Source: Sulfitobacter sp. (GTDB taxonomy: Bacteria; Pseudomonadota; Alphaproteobacteria; Rhodobacterales; Rhodobacteraceae). From it: 44,410 nt of DNA. How positions within the stretch are numbered: position 1 is the first letter of the stretch; every line of letters starts with the position of its first letter. Position numbers and translations under genes: made by a program. The stretch lies in assembly GCA_024636445.1 (NCBI GenBank), contig JAGXHE010000119.1, forward strand, positions 1 through 44,410, written 5' to 3'. Shown here piece by piece: positions 8,626-17,133 of this stretch. Below the pieces are notes generated by a model. The model had not been told where the DNA came from. It worked only from the letters and a program-made list of their open reading frames with translations, and did not search any database.

Positions 8626-9312
8626 ATGTCGATCAAGAGCGAACTGACCAAGCTGTGGAACATCGCGACCAGCCCGTCGTACCGAGCTGCGCGTGCGCCC
8701 TATCGCGCCTTTCGCAAAGAGCAAGGGTCACAGACGCCAGCGCAGTTTCCGCATGTTCGGCAAGGCGATGTGGTCCTGGACATCGGCGGATATCTTGGCG
8801 ACTGGTCTGCCGATATGACCAAACGCTACAGCGTGCTGTCGCATGTGTTCGAACCGCACCCCGGCTTTGCCGCAGCGATGACCGAGCGGTTCACCGATTA
8901 TGCCGACGTGCATGTGCATGCCTATGCGGTGGGCAGCAACGATGGCTCTCTAGAACTTTCCGATCAGGCCAACGCATCGTCGGCTTTGATCAGCGATGGG
9001 CCGACGGTTCAAGGCTCGGTGCGCGCTCTGGGGTCAGTCATACAAGAGCTTGCTTTGACAGATATCGCAGTGGTCAAGATGAATATCGAAGGCGGTGAAT
9101 ACGATCTTCTGCCTGCGATGATCGAATGCGGGTTCATCCAGCGGGTCGACCGTCTGGCTGTGCAGTTTCACAAATACTCGCCTGACGACGTAGCCCGACG
9201 TGACGCGATCCCCGAGGGGCTGTCACGCACGCATCTATGCGAGTGGGCCTATCCGTTCGTCTGGGAACAGTGGGCCAGAAAGTCGGCTGAAACGAAACAG
9301 GGCGAAGGATGA
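8626..9312 (+). CDS. FkbM family SAM-dependent methyltransferase
   Basis: A 228-residue Rossmann-fold methyltransferase of the FkbM type, which usually O-methylates sugars or polyketides. The SAM-binding loop is VVLDIGGYLGDWS, about residues 46-58, followed by FEPHPGF. The family hallmark KMNIEGGEYDLL is near residue 148. Such genes are common next to glycosyltransferases in exopolysaccharide and LPS loci, and here the divergent neighbour is a GT11 fucosyltransferase. No membrane segment is visible, so it is probably cytoplasmic. Its stop codon lies in the loop of a 9-bp hairpin (9300-9321). Confidence 0.85.
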   Translation: MSIKSELTKLWNIATSPSYRAARAPYRAFRKEQGSQTPAQFPHVRQGDVVLDIGGYLGDWSADMTKRYSVLSHVFEPHPGFAAAMTERFTDYADVHVHAYAVGSNDGSLELSDQANASSALISDGPTVQGSVRALGSVIQELALTDIAVVKMNIEGGEYDLLPAMIECGFIQRVDRLAVQFHKYSPDDVARRDAIPEGLSRTHLCEWAYPFVWEQWARKSAETKQGEG

Positions 9313-9321
9313 CCTTCGCCC
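9300..9321 (-). terminator. Hairpin terminator between convergent genes
   Basis: GGGCGAAGG at 9300-9308 pairs perfectly with CCTTCGCCC at 9313-9321 around a four-base loop that contains the FkbM stop codon. Read on the minus strand, the stem is followed by TGTTTCGTTTC, a T-rich tail, so it most likely terminates the aldehyde dehydrogenase transcript. In the plus direction there is no U-tract. Confidence 0.65.
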
Positions 9322-9347
9322 CGCTTGCCTTGATAAGCAGAGCCTGA

Positions 9348-10787
9348 TTACTCGGCGGCCCAGCCAGAGACAGCTTTGACTTCGAGGAAATCCTCGATGC
9401 CCCAGACGCCGCCCTCGCGGCCATTGCCCGACTGCTTCATGCCGCCAAAGGGCGATCCGGCCGCGCGGCTGGTGCCGTTCATCTCGACCATGCCCGAGCG
9501 CAACTGCTGCGCCAGACGGTTGGCGCGCGCGCCGTCCTGAGTCTGGACGTAGTTGGTCAGACCATAGACGGTGTCATTGGCGATCTCGACGGCCTCCTCT
9601 TCGGTGTCGAAGGGGATGATCGACAGCACGGGGCCAAAGATTTCCTCGCGCGAGATGGTCATGTCACGGCCCACGTCGGCAAAGACCGTCGGCTTGACGT
9701 AGAAACCACGGTTCAGACCCTCGGGACGACCGATGCCACCGGCGACCAGACGCGCGCCTTCGTCGATGCCCTTCTGGATCAGGTCCTGAATCTTGTTCCA
9801 CTGCACTTCGTTCACCACGGGGCCGATATGGTTACCTTCTTCCGAGGCGGGGCCGACGGTGACCTTGCTGGCGACGCTTGCTGCTTCGTCCACCACACGG
9901 TCGTAAATGCCGCGCTGCACCAGCATCCGGCTGGGCGCGTTGCACGACTGGCCGGTGTTGTTCATCATGTGCAGAACGCCGCGCTTCACGGCCTTTTCGT
10001 CGGCATCTTCAAAGATCAGGTTGGCACCTTTGCCACCCAGTTCCAGATGCACGCGCTTGAGCGTATCGGCGGCGTTTTTCGAGATCAGCGTGCCTGCCCG
10101 CGACGAGCCGGTAAAGCTGACCATGTCGACGTCCTTGTGGCCCGACAGGGTGCTGCCGACGCCGGCGCCGTCGCCGTTGACCAGATTGAACACACCGGCG
10201 GGGAACCCTGCCTCGTGCATCATTTCGGCAAAGATCATCGCGTTCAGCGGGCTTTCTTCGGACGGTTTCAGAACCATCGTGCAGCCGGCAATCGCCGCCG
10301 CGCCGACCTTCAGCGTGACCTGGTTCATCGGCCAGTTCCACGGCGTGATCAGCGCGGCAACGCCGACCGCTTCGTAGATGATCCGGTCGTTCGGGGCGTG
10401 GTCACCCAGCGGGCGGACAAAGTCGAACTTTTTGGCCGCTTCGACGAAATTGGACAGGTGCCAGACACCGGCACCGACTTGCGACGATTTCGACATGGAA
10501 ATGGGCGCGCCCATCTCGTTGCTCATCGCCTGGGCCAGATCATCACCGCGGGTCTTGTAGATCTCGACCAGCTTCTCGACCAGCGCGATACGCTCTGCGG
10601 CGGGCGTGGCCATCCAACCGGGAAGTGCGGCCTTGGCGGCAGCGACTGCGGCGTCGGCATCGGTCTGACCGCCCAGCGAGATTACGGCGCAGGGCTCTTC
10701 GGTGGATGGGTCGATGACATTGTGGTCGCGGCCATCAATCGGTGCAACCCATTGACCATTGATATAAAAGTCACGTTTCTCCAGCAT
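9348..10787 (-). CDS. NAD(P)-dependent aldehyde dehydrogenase
   Basis: A 479-residue aldehyde dehydrogenase of normal single-module length. The active-site residues are all present: Asn151 in PWNWPMNQ, Glu249 in HLELGGKG and the nucleophile Cys282 in GQSCNAPSR. The NAD-fold SFTGSSRAG segment is near 224-232. The start at 10787 is strongly supported by a perfect AAGGAGG ribosome site 6-7 nt upstream on the minus strand (10794-10801); an in-frame start at 10946 is rejected because it would run into the divergent peroxiredoxin gene. Substrate specificity cannot be read from the sequence. The divergent peroxiredoxin neighbour hints at reactive-aldehyde or oxidative-stress detoxification, but this is inference. 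Confidence 0.9.
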   Translation of the reverse strand: MLEKRDFYINGQWVAPIDGRDHNVIDPSTEEPCAVISLGGQTDADAAVAAAKAALPGWMATPAAERIALVEKLVEIYKTRGDDLAQAMSNEMGAPISMSKSSQVGAGVWHLSNFVEAAKKFDFVRPLGDHAPNDRIIYEAVGVAALITPWNWPMNQVTLKVGAAAIAGCTMVLKPSEESPLNAMIFAEMMHEAGFPAGVFNLVNGDGAGVGSTLSGHKDVDMVSFTGSSRAGTLISKNAADTLKRVHLELGGKGANLIFEDADEKAVKRGVLHMMNNTGQSCNAPSRMLVQRGIYDRVVDEAASVASKVTVGPASEEGNHIGPVVNEVQWNKIQDLIQKGIDEGARLVAGGIGRPEGLNRGFYVKPTVFADVGRDMTISREEIFGPVLSIIPFDTEEEAVEIANDTVYGLTNYVQTQDGARANRLAQQLRSGMVEMNGTSRAAGSPFGGMKQSGNGREGGVWGIEDFLEVKAVSGWAAE

Positions 10788-10920
10788 GGCAAAGCCTCCT
10801 TGTGAATGCAGAATTTGGCCGCACTGTCTCACCACCCAAGCGGACAAGCAAGTCAGGGGATGCAACCGGGGCCAAGCCACACTACATTGTGCATTAGAAT
10901 TCAAAATAGGAGGACCATTC

Positions 10921-11574
10921 ATGTCCCTGCGCATCAACGACACCATCCCCGACCTGACCGTCGAAACCGATCAAGGCAGCTTTGGCCTGCACGAGTGGAT
11001 CGGCGACAGCTGGGCCATCCTGTTTTCCCACCCCAAAGATTTTACCCCAGTCTGCACCACGGAATTCGGCGCGGTTGCACAGCTGTCCGATGAATGGGCC
11101 AAACGCGGCACCAAAGTGATCGGCGTCAGCGTCGATGGCGTCGAAGAACACAAGAAATGGAAGGGCGACATTGAATCCTCCTCGGGTGCCAAGGCCGGTT
11201 TCCCGATCATCGCCGACAGCGGTCTCGAAGTGTCCAAAGCCTTCGACATGCTGCCCGCCGAAGCCTACATGCCCGACGGTCGTACCCCCAACGACAGCGC
11301 CACGGTGCGTGCCGTGTTCATCATCGGCCCCGACAAAAAGCTGAAGCTGTCGATGACCTACCCGATGACCGTGGGCCGCAACTTTGCCGAAGTTCTGCGT
11401 GCGCTGGACGCGCTGCAAACCTCGACAGGTCATGGCGTCGCGACGCCTGCCAACTGGAACGTGGGCGATGACGTGATCATCCCGACATCGGTGTCAGACG
11501 AAGACGCCAAAGCCAAGTTCGGCAGTTTCGAAACCGTGCTGCCCTATCTGCGCAAGGCCGCTCTGCCAAAGTAA
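10921..11574 (+). CDS. 1-Cys peroxiredoxin (PRDX6/AhpC-TSA family)
   Basis: A 217-residue thiol peroxidase that reduces hydrogen peroxide and alkyl hydroperoxides in the cytoplasm. The peroxidatic Cys45 lies in the canonical DFTPVCTTEFG motif. The long C-terminal domain with MTYPMTVGRNFAEVLR marks the 1-Cys Prx6 type rather than typical 2-Cys AhpC. ATG 10921 is preceded by AGGAGGA (10908-10914). A longer in-frame start at 10786 would overlap the divergent dehydrogenase. The 133-nt divergent promoter region shows no operator I can name; I could not identify a convincing OxyR site by eye. Confidence 0.93.
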   Translation: MSLRINDTIPDLTVETDQGSFGLHEWIGDSWAILFSHPKDFTPVCTTEFGAVAQLSDEWAKRGTKVIGVSVDGVEEHKKWKGDIESSSGAKAGFPIIADSGLEVSKAFDMLPAEAYMPDGRTPNDSATVRAVFIIGPDKKLKLSMTYPMTVGRNFAEVLRALDALQTSTGHGVATPANWNVGDDVIIPTSVSDEDAKAKFGSFETVLPYLRKAALPK

Positions 11575-11575
11575 A

Positions 11576-12277
11576 CTAGCGCTGCGGGCGTGCCGCCACG
11601 GCCCGTCTGTACCGCCAGCGATTGATCTCCCGCATCAGCTTGCCGCCGGTGCGGGTTTTCTTCTGGATGGTCGAGCCGCCCAGATCCACCGTCAGTTCGC
11701 GCACCCCATTGGGCAGGATCGTGTGTATGGGCTGGCCGTGCACCCAATGCATTTGCAGGAATGTGTCCACGGGCCGGTCCAGAACCTCGGTCGCGGCCAG
11801 CAACCGCTCAGCCGCAAGGCGTCCGACCACCTGAAACACCGTTTGCAGACCGATCACGCGGGGCAGCATCAGCGTGCAAGGGCCGTCACTGGCCACGTCC
11901 CGTGCAGCAACCTCACGGAGCTTCGCGGGAATGCGGATAAAACTGTTGGCAGTCGTGTGGGCGTCGATCAGCGCGTGAACATGGGGCCATTGGCCCGCGT
12001 CCAGCGCCAGATCATCCTCGGCCACCAGCGCATAGTTCCAGCCTTCGTCAACGATGCGTTGCCAGCAGGCCCGGTGCGACAGAAAACACCCGACTTCGCC
12101 CGCGCCGATGGCAAAGGGATAGTGCGGCTGATGAATGTCACCCCTCGCGGGCACCACGCCTGCATCCGCACCGCGCACCGCCTCGATCACCTGCGCGTCG
12201 GGAAGTGTTTTCAACAACACCTCGACGTTGGCGCGGCGCTGGGTGGCGCTGGTCATATGGATGATCAAGGAGTGCAT
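11576..12277 (-). CDS. Glycosyltransferase family 25 protein
   Basis: A 233-residue GT25 glycosyltransferase of the LPS/lipooligosaccharide biosynthesis type, which adds galactose or a related sugar. The diagnostic block GAGEVGCFLSHRACWQ is followed by ALVAEDDLAL, whose acidic residues form the metal/nucleotide-sugar site. The C-terminus is basic (MREINRWRYRR), which could associate with the membrane. ATG 12277 is used; a TTG two codons upstream is also possible. The stop lies 1 nt beyond the stop of the convergent peroxiredoxin. The Lrp-type regulator lies 39 nt upstream on the same strand, so the two may share a transcript. Confidence 0.83.
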   Translation of the reverse strand: MHSLIIHMTSATQRRANVEVLLKTLPDAQVIEAVRGADAGVVPARGDIHQPHYPFAIGAGEVGCFLSHRACWQRIVDEGWNYALVAEDDLALDAGQWPHVHALIDAHTTANSFIRIPAKLREVAARDVASDGPCTLMLPRVIGLQTVFQVVGRLAAERLLAATEVLDRPVDTFLQMHWVHGQPIHTILPNGVRELTVDLGGSTIQKKTRTGGKLMREINRWRYRRAVAARPQR

Positions 12278-12316
12278 AAACAATGGCTAGCGCGAAACTC
12301 CCACCCGCACCAGTGG

Positions 12317-12775
12317 TCAGATCGGCAGTTCCGTGGTCGATTTCAGCTCTTTCAGCACAAAGGACGACTGCACTTCGCGCACGAACGGGCTGCGCAGCAG
12401 CGTGTTGGTCATGAAATGCTCGTAGGCCTCGACGTCCGCCACGCGCACCTTCATCTGATAATCGGCTGCACCGGATGTGGCCAGACACTCGACCACCTCC
12501 GCACGCCCCGCGATCAACGCGGCAAACCCCGATACGGTCGCTTCGGCATGATCGCGCAGGGTGATGGCCGCCAGCACAGTCAGCTTGCACCCCGCATGGG
12601 AAGGCGACAGCAATGCCACGCGGCGCAGGATGGCCCCCGAAGCTTCAAAGTCCTGGACCTTGCGCCAGACCGTGCTCTGCGCCATTCCGCAGGCTTCGGC
12701 AATTTGTGCCAAAGACTGACTGCAATCGCGTTGCAGTTCCCGAAGCAGCGCCTTTTCAGTGGCCGAATATTTCAT
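12317..12775 (-). CDS. Lrp/AsnC family transcriptional regulator
   Basis: A 152-residue regulator. The N-terminal winged helix-turn-helix spans about residues 1-60 (LAQIAEACGMAQSTVWRKV is the recognition region). The C-terminal RAM/AsnC ligand-binding domain contains ATSGAADYQMKVRV, about residues 95-108. Members bind DNA as dimers or octamers and respond to amino acids or other small ligands. The gene is divergent from an old-yellow-enzyme reductase with 154 nt between the starts, so control of itself and of that gene is the first hypothesis. The ligand is unknown. Confidence 0.9.
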   Translation of the reverse strand: MKYSATEKALLRELQRDCSQSLAQIAEACGMAQSTVWRKVQDFEASGAILRRVALLSPSHAGCKLTVLAAITLRDHAEATVSGFAALIAGRAEVVECLATSGAADYQMKVRVADVEAYEHFMTNTLLRSPFVREVQSSFVLKELKSTTELPI

Positions 12776-12929
12776 TCAACACTCATCCGATGGTTTTTCC
12801 TGCTTATAGCTAGCTTCCGGTGCGAAAGGGAACCCCGGCCTGTGCGCTGTCGAACGGAACTGTCTGTTGTCGCGGCTGGTTGTACTGCGAAGATAAAAAA
12901 GACCAATCACATGAAATGGAGTTCCCGAC

Positions 12930-14045
12930 ATGGCTGATGCTCCAGCACACGCACCCCTGTTCAAAGAGTTGAAACTGGGCCGCGTCACTGCCCCCAACCG
13001 AATTGTCATGGCGCCCCTGACGCGCTCGCGCTCCACGCCCAAAGACAATCTTCAGACCGACCTGCACGCCGTTTACTATACCCAGCGTGCAGGCGCGGGT
13101 CTGATCATTTCCGAAGCCACGCAGATCAGCCAGGAAGGGCAGGGTTATGTCTGGACTCCGGGCATATTCACCGACGCCCAGATCGAGGGCTGGAAGCAGG
13201 TCACCGGTGCGGTTCATACCGCTGGCGGACACATCTTTTGCCAGCTTTGGCACGTGGGCGCGATCAGTCACAACGTCTTCCACGATGGTGCGGCACCCGT
13301 ATCGTCCAGCGTCTGGACACCCAAAGGCGATGCCTTTGTCGGTGATCTGCACGCAGATGGCCCGATGGTGCCACACCCCCAGGCCCGCGCGCTGTCACTG
13401 GAGGAAATTCCCCGTGTCATCGCCGACTTCCGCCACGCCGCTGAATGCGCGGACAAGGCCGGTTTTGATGGCGTCGAATTCCACGGCGCCAACGGATACC
13501 TGATCGACCAGTTCCTGCGGTCGTCCGTCAACAAGCGCGACGACGCATACGGCGGCTCGGTCGAGAACCGCGTGCGGCTGCTGGTCGAAGGGGTAGATGC
13601 GCTGATCGATTTGCTGGGCGCTGACCGTGTCGGAGTGCGCCTGTCACCGATGGGCGGGGCGGGCGGATCGCAGGACGCGAACCCCGAAGAAACCTATGTC
13701 GCAGCAGCCAAGGCGCTGTCGGGCAAAGGGCTGGCCTATTTGCACGTCGTCCGTTCGGCTGATCCTGAAAACGCAAGGATCGTGGATGCCATGCGCAAGG
13801 CGTTCGATGGCGTGTTCATCGTCAATGGCGGTTTCAAACCGGCAGAGGCCGCACAGTGGATCGAAGACGGGCGTGCAGACGCCGTGGCCTTTGGCCGGAT
13901 GTACCTCGCCAACCCCGATCTGCCGGAACGCATCGCAGCGGACGGCCCCTATAACGAGCCGAACCCGGACACGTTCTACGGTGGCGGGGCCGAAGGGTAC
14001 ACCGACTATCCGGCGATGAACGCCGCCGCCCAAGCCGCCGAATAG
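12930..14045 (+). CDS. Old yellow enzyme family alkene reductase (NemA-like)
   Basis: A 371-residue FMN-dependent ene-reductase that reduces activated C=C bonds in enones, maleimides and nitro-compounds using NAD(P)H. A TIM barrel with the family motifs: NRIVMAPLTRSRS at the N-terminus, FCQLWHVGAISH, and the FMN/substrate block HGANGYLIDQFLRS followed by KRDDAYGGSVENR. Length matches NemA-type enzymes (about 365). ATG 12930 follows TGGAG with 8-nt spacing. It is divergent from an Lrp/AsnC regulator, which may control it. The physiological substrate is unknown; electrophile detoxification is usual for the family. Confidence 0.93.
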   Translation: MADAPAHAPLFKELKLGRVTAPNRIVMAPLTRSRSTPKDNLQTDLHAVYYTQRAGAGLIISEATQISQEGQGYVWTPGIFTDAQIEGWKQVTGAVHTAGGHIFCQLWHVGAISHNVFHDGAAPVSSSVWTPKGDAFVGDLHADGPMVPHPQARALSLEEIPRVIADFRHAAECADKAGFDGVEFHGANGYLIDQFLRSSVNKRDDAYGGSVENRVRLLVEGVDALIDLLGADRVGVRLSPMGGAGGSQDANPEETYVAAAKALSGKGLAYLHVVRSADPENARIVDAMRKAFDGVFIVNGGFKPAEAAQWIEDGRADAVAFGRMYLANPDLPERIAADGPYNEPNPDTFYGGGAEGYTDYPAMNAAAQAAE

Positions 14046-14062
14046 TCCCGGCCTGAAACGAA

Positions 14063-14092
14063 AAAGGCCCCGGTCGCAGTGCCGGGGCCTTT
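14063..14092. terminator. Bidirectional intrinsic terminator
   Basis: AAAGGCCCCGG at 14063-14073 pairs with CCGGGGCCTTT at 14082-14092 over an 8-base loop. It is flanked by an A-tract on the left and TTTCCT on the right. It lies between the convergent alkene reductase and pnp genes and can serve both. Confidence 0.85.
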
Positions 14093-14117
14093 CCTGTCTT
14101 GCAAAGAACAAAGCGCC

Positions 14118-16250
14118 TTATTCGGCGTCTTCTTCCTTTTTGACTTCTTCGCCGGTTTCCTGATCGACGACTTTCATCGACAGGCGCACCTTGCCACGGT
14201 CGTCAAAGCCCAACAGCTTCACTTTGACCTCCTGGCCTTCCTTCAACACGTCCGACGGATGGTTCAGGCGGCGGTTTTCGATCTGGCTGACGTGCACCAG
14301 ACCATCGCGCTTGCCAAAGAAGTTCACGAATGCGCCGAAATCGACGATCTTCACGACTGTACCGGTGTAAACGGCACCTTCTTCGGGCTCGGCCACGATC
14401 GACCAGATCATGTCGTAGGCTTTTTTGATCGCGTCGCCGTTTGCCGATGCGATCTTGATGATGCCCTCGTCGTTGATGTCGACCTTGGCGCCCGACACTT
14501 CGACGATCTCGCGGATCACTTTACCACCCGAGCCGATTACTTCGCGGATTTTGTCCGTCGGGATCTGCATGGTTTCGATGCGTGGTGCGTGCACCGAGAA
14601 GTCCGAAGCGCCGGTCAGCGCCTTGTTCATCTCACCCAGAATGTGCAGACGGCCAGCCTTGGCCTGCTCCAGAGCTTTTTCCATGATCTCGGGCGTGATG
14701 CCTGCGATCTTGATGTCCATCTGCAGCGACGTGATACCGTTTTCGGTACCTGCCACTTTAAAGTCCATGTCGCCCAGGTGGTCTTCGTCACCCAGGATAT
14801 CCGACAGGATCGCGTAAGATCCGTCTTCTTCCAGAATCAGACCCATCGCCACACCGGCCACAGCCGACTTCAGCGGAACGCCCGCGTCCATCATCGACAG
14901 CGAGCCGCCGCAGACGGATGCCATCGAGCTGGAGCCGTTGGATTCGGTGATCTCGGACACGACACGCACAGTGTAGGGGAAATCGGTGGCTGCGGGCAGA
15001 ACCGCCTGCAACGCACGCCATGCCAGCTTGCCGTGACCGATTTCGCGACGGCCGGGAGGGCCCACGCGACCCGCTTCGCCAACCGAATAGGGAGGGAAGT
15101 TGTAGTGCAGCAGGAAGTTCGATTTGAAGTTGCCATGCAGCGCGTCGATGAACTGTTCGTCATCGCCGGTGCCCAGCGTGGTCACGACCAGACCTTGAGT
15201 TTCGCCACGGGTGAACAGCGCCGAGCCGTGGGTCCGCGGCAAAAAGCCGGTTTCGCACACGATGTCACGGATTTCGTCGGTGTTACGACCGTCGATCCGC
15301 TTGCCTGTTTTCACGACGTCGCCGCGCAGGATGGACGCTTCGAGTTTCTTCAGAGCCGACCCAAGGTTCGGATCTTCTTTCTGCTCGTCCGACAGTGCCG
15401 CCAGAATGGTGTCACGGGCAGCGGAAACAGCCGAGGTACGTTCTTGCTTGTCGCTGATCGCGAAGGCTGCGCGCATTTCGGTCTCGCCTGCGGCTTTGAC
15501 AGCGGCGGACAGCTCGGAATAATCGGCAGGCTGGAAATCGAACGGCTCTTTTGCCGAGCTTTCGGCCAGTTCGATGATCAGATCGATGACGGGCTGGATT
15601 TGCTCGTGGGCAAATTTCACCGCACCCAGCATTTCGGTTTCCGACAGCTCGTAGGCTTCGGATTCAACCATCATCACGGCGTCTTTGGTGCCGGCAACAA
15701 CCAGATCAAGACGCTGATCAGGGTTCTTGCGCAGATCCTGCATGTCGTCGACTGTCGGGTTCAGGACGTATTCGCCGCCTTCGAAGCCAACGCGGCAACC
15801 CGCGATCGGACCCATGAAGGGCGCACCCGAAATGGTCAGCGCGGCGCTGGCGGCGATCATCGCTACCATGTCGGGATCGTTGACCAGATCGTGGGACAGA
15901 ACGGTACACATCACCAGCACTTCGTTCTTGAAGCCGGGGACGAACAGCGGGCGGATCGGACGGTCGATCAAACGCGCGGTCAGGGTTTCTTTCTCGGTGG
16001 GGCGGGCCTCACGTTTGAAAAAGCCGCCGGGCACTTTGCCCGCAGCATAGTATTTTTCTTGGTAATGTACGGTCAGCGGGAAAAAATCCTGACCGGGTTT
16101 TTGCTTTTTGGCAAAAGTCACGTTTGCCATGACCGAAGTCTCGCCCAGCGTGGCGATCACTGACCCGTCCGCCTGACGGGCCACTTTTCCGGTTTCCAGT
16201 GTCAGCGTCTCTTCGCCCCACTGCATCGATTTCGTCGTTACGTTAAACAT
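14118..16250 (-). CDS. pnp: Polynucleotide phosphorylase
   Basis: A 710-residue 3'-5' exoribonuclease that degrades RNA phosphorolytically, making nucleoside diphosphates, usually as a trimer within the degradosome. Domain order is complete: first RNase PH domain from the N-terminus, the alpha-helical linker, second RNase PH domain, a KH domain with the GSGG loop ([12 protein letters not shown], about residues 567-578) and an S1 domain ([15 protein letters not shown] to the C-terminus). The C-terminus ends in an acidic-basic tail ([10 protein letters not shown]). The start follows AGGAACGT. It lies downstream of rpsO on the same strand, the classic order, but here the gap is 446 nt. A bidirectional terminator follows it. 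Confidence 0.97.
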   Translation of the reverse strand: MFNVTTKSMQWGEETLTLETGKVARQADGSVIATLGETSVMANVTFAKKQKPGQDFFPLTVHYQEKYYAAGKVPGGFFKREARPTEKETLTARLIDRPIRPLFVPGFKNEVLVMCTVLSHDLVNDPDMVAMIAASAALTISGAPFMGPIAGCRVGFEGGEYVLNPTVDDMQDLRKNPDQRLDLVVAGTKDAVMMVESEAYELSETEMLGAVKFAHEQIQPVIDLIIELAESSAKEPFDFQPADYSELSAAVKAAGETEMRAAFAISDKQERTSAVSAARDTILAALSDEQKEDPNLGSALKKLEASILRGDVVKTGKRIDGRNTDEIRDIVCETGFLPRTHGSALFTRGETQGLVVTTLGTGDDEQFIDALHGNFKSNFLLHYNFPPYSVGEAGRVGPPGRREIGHGKLAWRALQAVLPAATDFPYTVRVVSEITESNGSSSMASVCGGSLSMMDAGVPLKSAVAGVAMGLILEEDGSYAILSDILGDEDHLGDMDFKVAGTENGITSLQMDIKIAGITPEIMEKALEQAKAGRLHILGEMNKALTGASDFSVHAPRIETMQIPTDKIREVIGSGGKVIREIVEVSGAKVDINDEGIIKIASANGDAIKKAYDMIWSIVAEPEEGAVYTGTVVKIVDFGAFVNFFGKRDGLVHVSQIENRRLNHPSDVLKEGQEVKVKLLGFDDRGKVRLSMKVVDQETGEEVKKEEDAE

Positions 16251-16620
16251 CTACGTTCCTCAGGTTGGCCACATCGGCCATTTGCTTAGGGGCCGTATTG
16301 CCCCTGACTCCGGTATCTTCTTTTCGGGCGCTGGAGTCCGGGCGCCGATCTCAGATTGGCGGGGCATACAGTGTTTTGAGCTATATGGAAAGCCTTTGCT
16401 GCTATGGCGATGCAGGGTCTGAGCGGCCCAAAACCAAAGGCCACGCGCTGGGGCTTGGCCGCGCGGTTGCGATAGCTTCGGTGCACGCGGTCATCGACCC
16501 CGCCTGCGTACTTGGGCGACGTCAGTCGAGCTTGGTCAAAGATGTTGACGACAGCCATCGAGAAATTCGTTGCGGTCGCCCGCGTTTGCCTATCCGGCGA
16601 ACACCCCCGTGGTCGAAACG
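16251..16620 (-). promoter_or_regulatory. Non-coding pnp upstream region with hairpins (probable leader)
   Basis: The 446 nt between rpsO and pnp hold no convincing gene. Near the pnp start there are small inverted repeats: AGGGGC/GCCCCT at 16288-16293 and 16300-16305, and GACTCC/GGAGTC at 16306-16311 and 16333-16338. In enterobacteria the pnp leader forms an RNase III-cleaved stem that mediates autoregulation. A similar role here is inference. The pnp promoter is expected in this stretch but no convincing -35/-10 pair was picked out. Confidence 0.45.
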
Positions 16621-16648
16621 CAAAAACGCCCGCCGGTAAGGGCGGGCG
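16621..16648 (-). terminator. rpsO intrinsic terminator
   Basis: On the minus strand CGCCCGCC (16648-16641) pairs with GGCGGGCG (16634-16627) around a six-base loop, directly followed by TTTTTG (16626-16621). It lies 49 nt beyond the rpsO stop. This is a textbook stem plus U-tract and would make rpsO largely independent of pnp. Confidence 0.88.
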
Positions 16649-16696
16649 CTTTGATCCGATGCAACCCAAAAGCTGCGTCAGGATGGAAACGATGGC

Positions 16697-16966
16697 TTAG
16701 CGGCGGATGCCCAAGCGTTTGATCAGGTCCTGATAACGCGCTTCTTCCTTGCCCTTCAGGTAGTCCAGCAGCTTGCGGCGCAGGGCAACCATCTTCAACA
16801 GACCACGACGACCGTGGTTGTCTTTCTTGTGGGTCTTGAAGTGCTCGGTCAGGGTCGCGATGCGGTTTGTCAGGATGGCAACCTGCACTTCGGGCGAACC
16901 TGTGTCGCCTTCGGCAGTTGCAAATTCTTTAATTACGCGTTGCTTTTCTTCAGCAGTAATCGACAT
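16697..16966 (-). CDS. rpsO: 30S ribosomal protein S15
   Basis: An 89-residue S15, exactly the usual length. It binds the central domain of 16S rRNA early in 30S assembly and bridges to the 50S subunit. The core motifs [14 protein letters not shown] and [16 protein letters not shown] are intact and the protein ends in [10 protein letters not shown] strong AAAAGGAGA ribosome site precedes the ATG on the minus strand. It has its own terminator and a 167-nt upstream gap that presumably holds its promoter. Confidence 0.98.
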   Translation of the reverse strand: MSITAEEKQRVIKEFATAEGDTGSPEVQVAILTNRIATLTEHFKTHKKDNHGRRGLLKMVALRRKLLDYLKGKEEARYQDLIKRLGIRR

Positions 16967-17133
16967 CGGGGTCTCCTTTTCAAAAGGTTAAGGTGATGGC
17001 ACAAGCCGGGATGTCGTCCAGCAGGGCCCGTGGAGAGATACGCAGCCGTGCAAATGCGCAGCGGCGATGGGGGCGTATAGGGGGATTCCCGCGCGAAGGC
17101 AAAGAGTTATTCGCAGGGCAGGATTCGCGTGGT

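Noticed and set aside
10788-10920. OxyR site between the aldehyde dehydrogenase and the peroxiredoxin
   Set aside because: The family makes it tempting, but I could not find the spaced ATAG/CTAT pattern by eye, so no operator is claimed.
9348-10946. Longer start for the aldehyde dehydrogenase
   Set aside because: The extension has no similarity to the family, overlaps the divergent peroxiredoxin start, and ignores the perfect AAGGAGG site at 10794-10801.
14079-16163. A 694-codon open frame opposite pnp
   Set aside because: It lies wholly antisense to the well-conserved pnp gene apart from its first bases, begins inside the terminator, and its translation is rich in His, Gln, Arg and Phe, as expected from a shadow of GC-rich coding sequence.
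16265-16669. Two short open frames in the rpsO-pnp gap (16265-16639 plus and 16286-16669 minus)
   Set aside because: Both run into the rpsO terminator stem, lack ribosome sites and show no conserved motif; the region is better read as leader and terminator.
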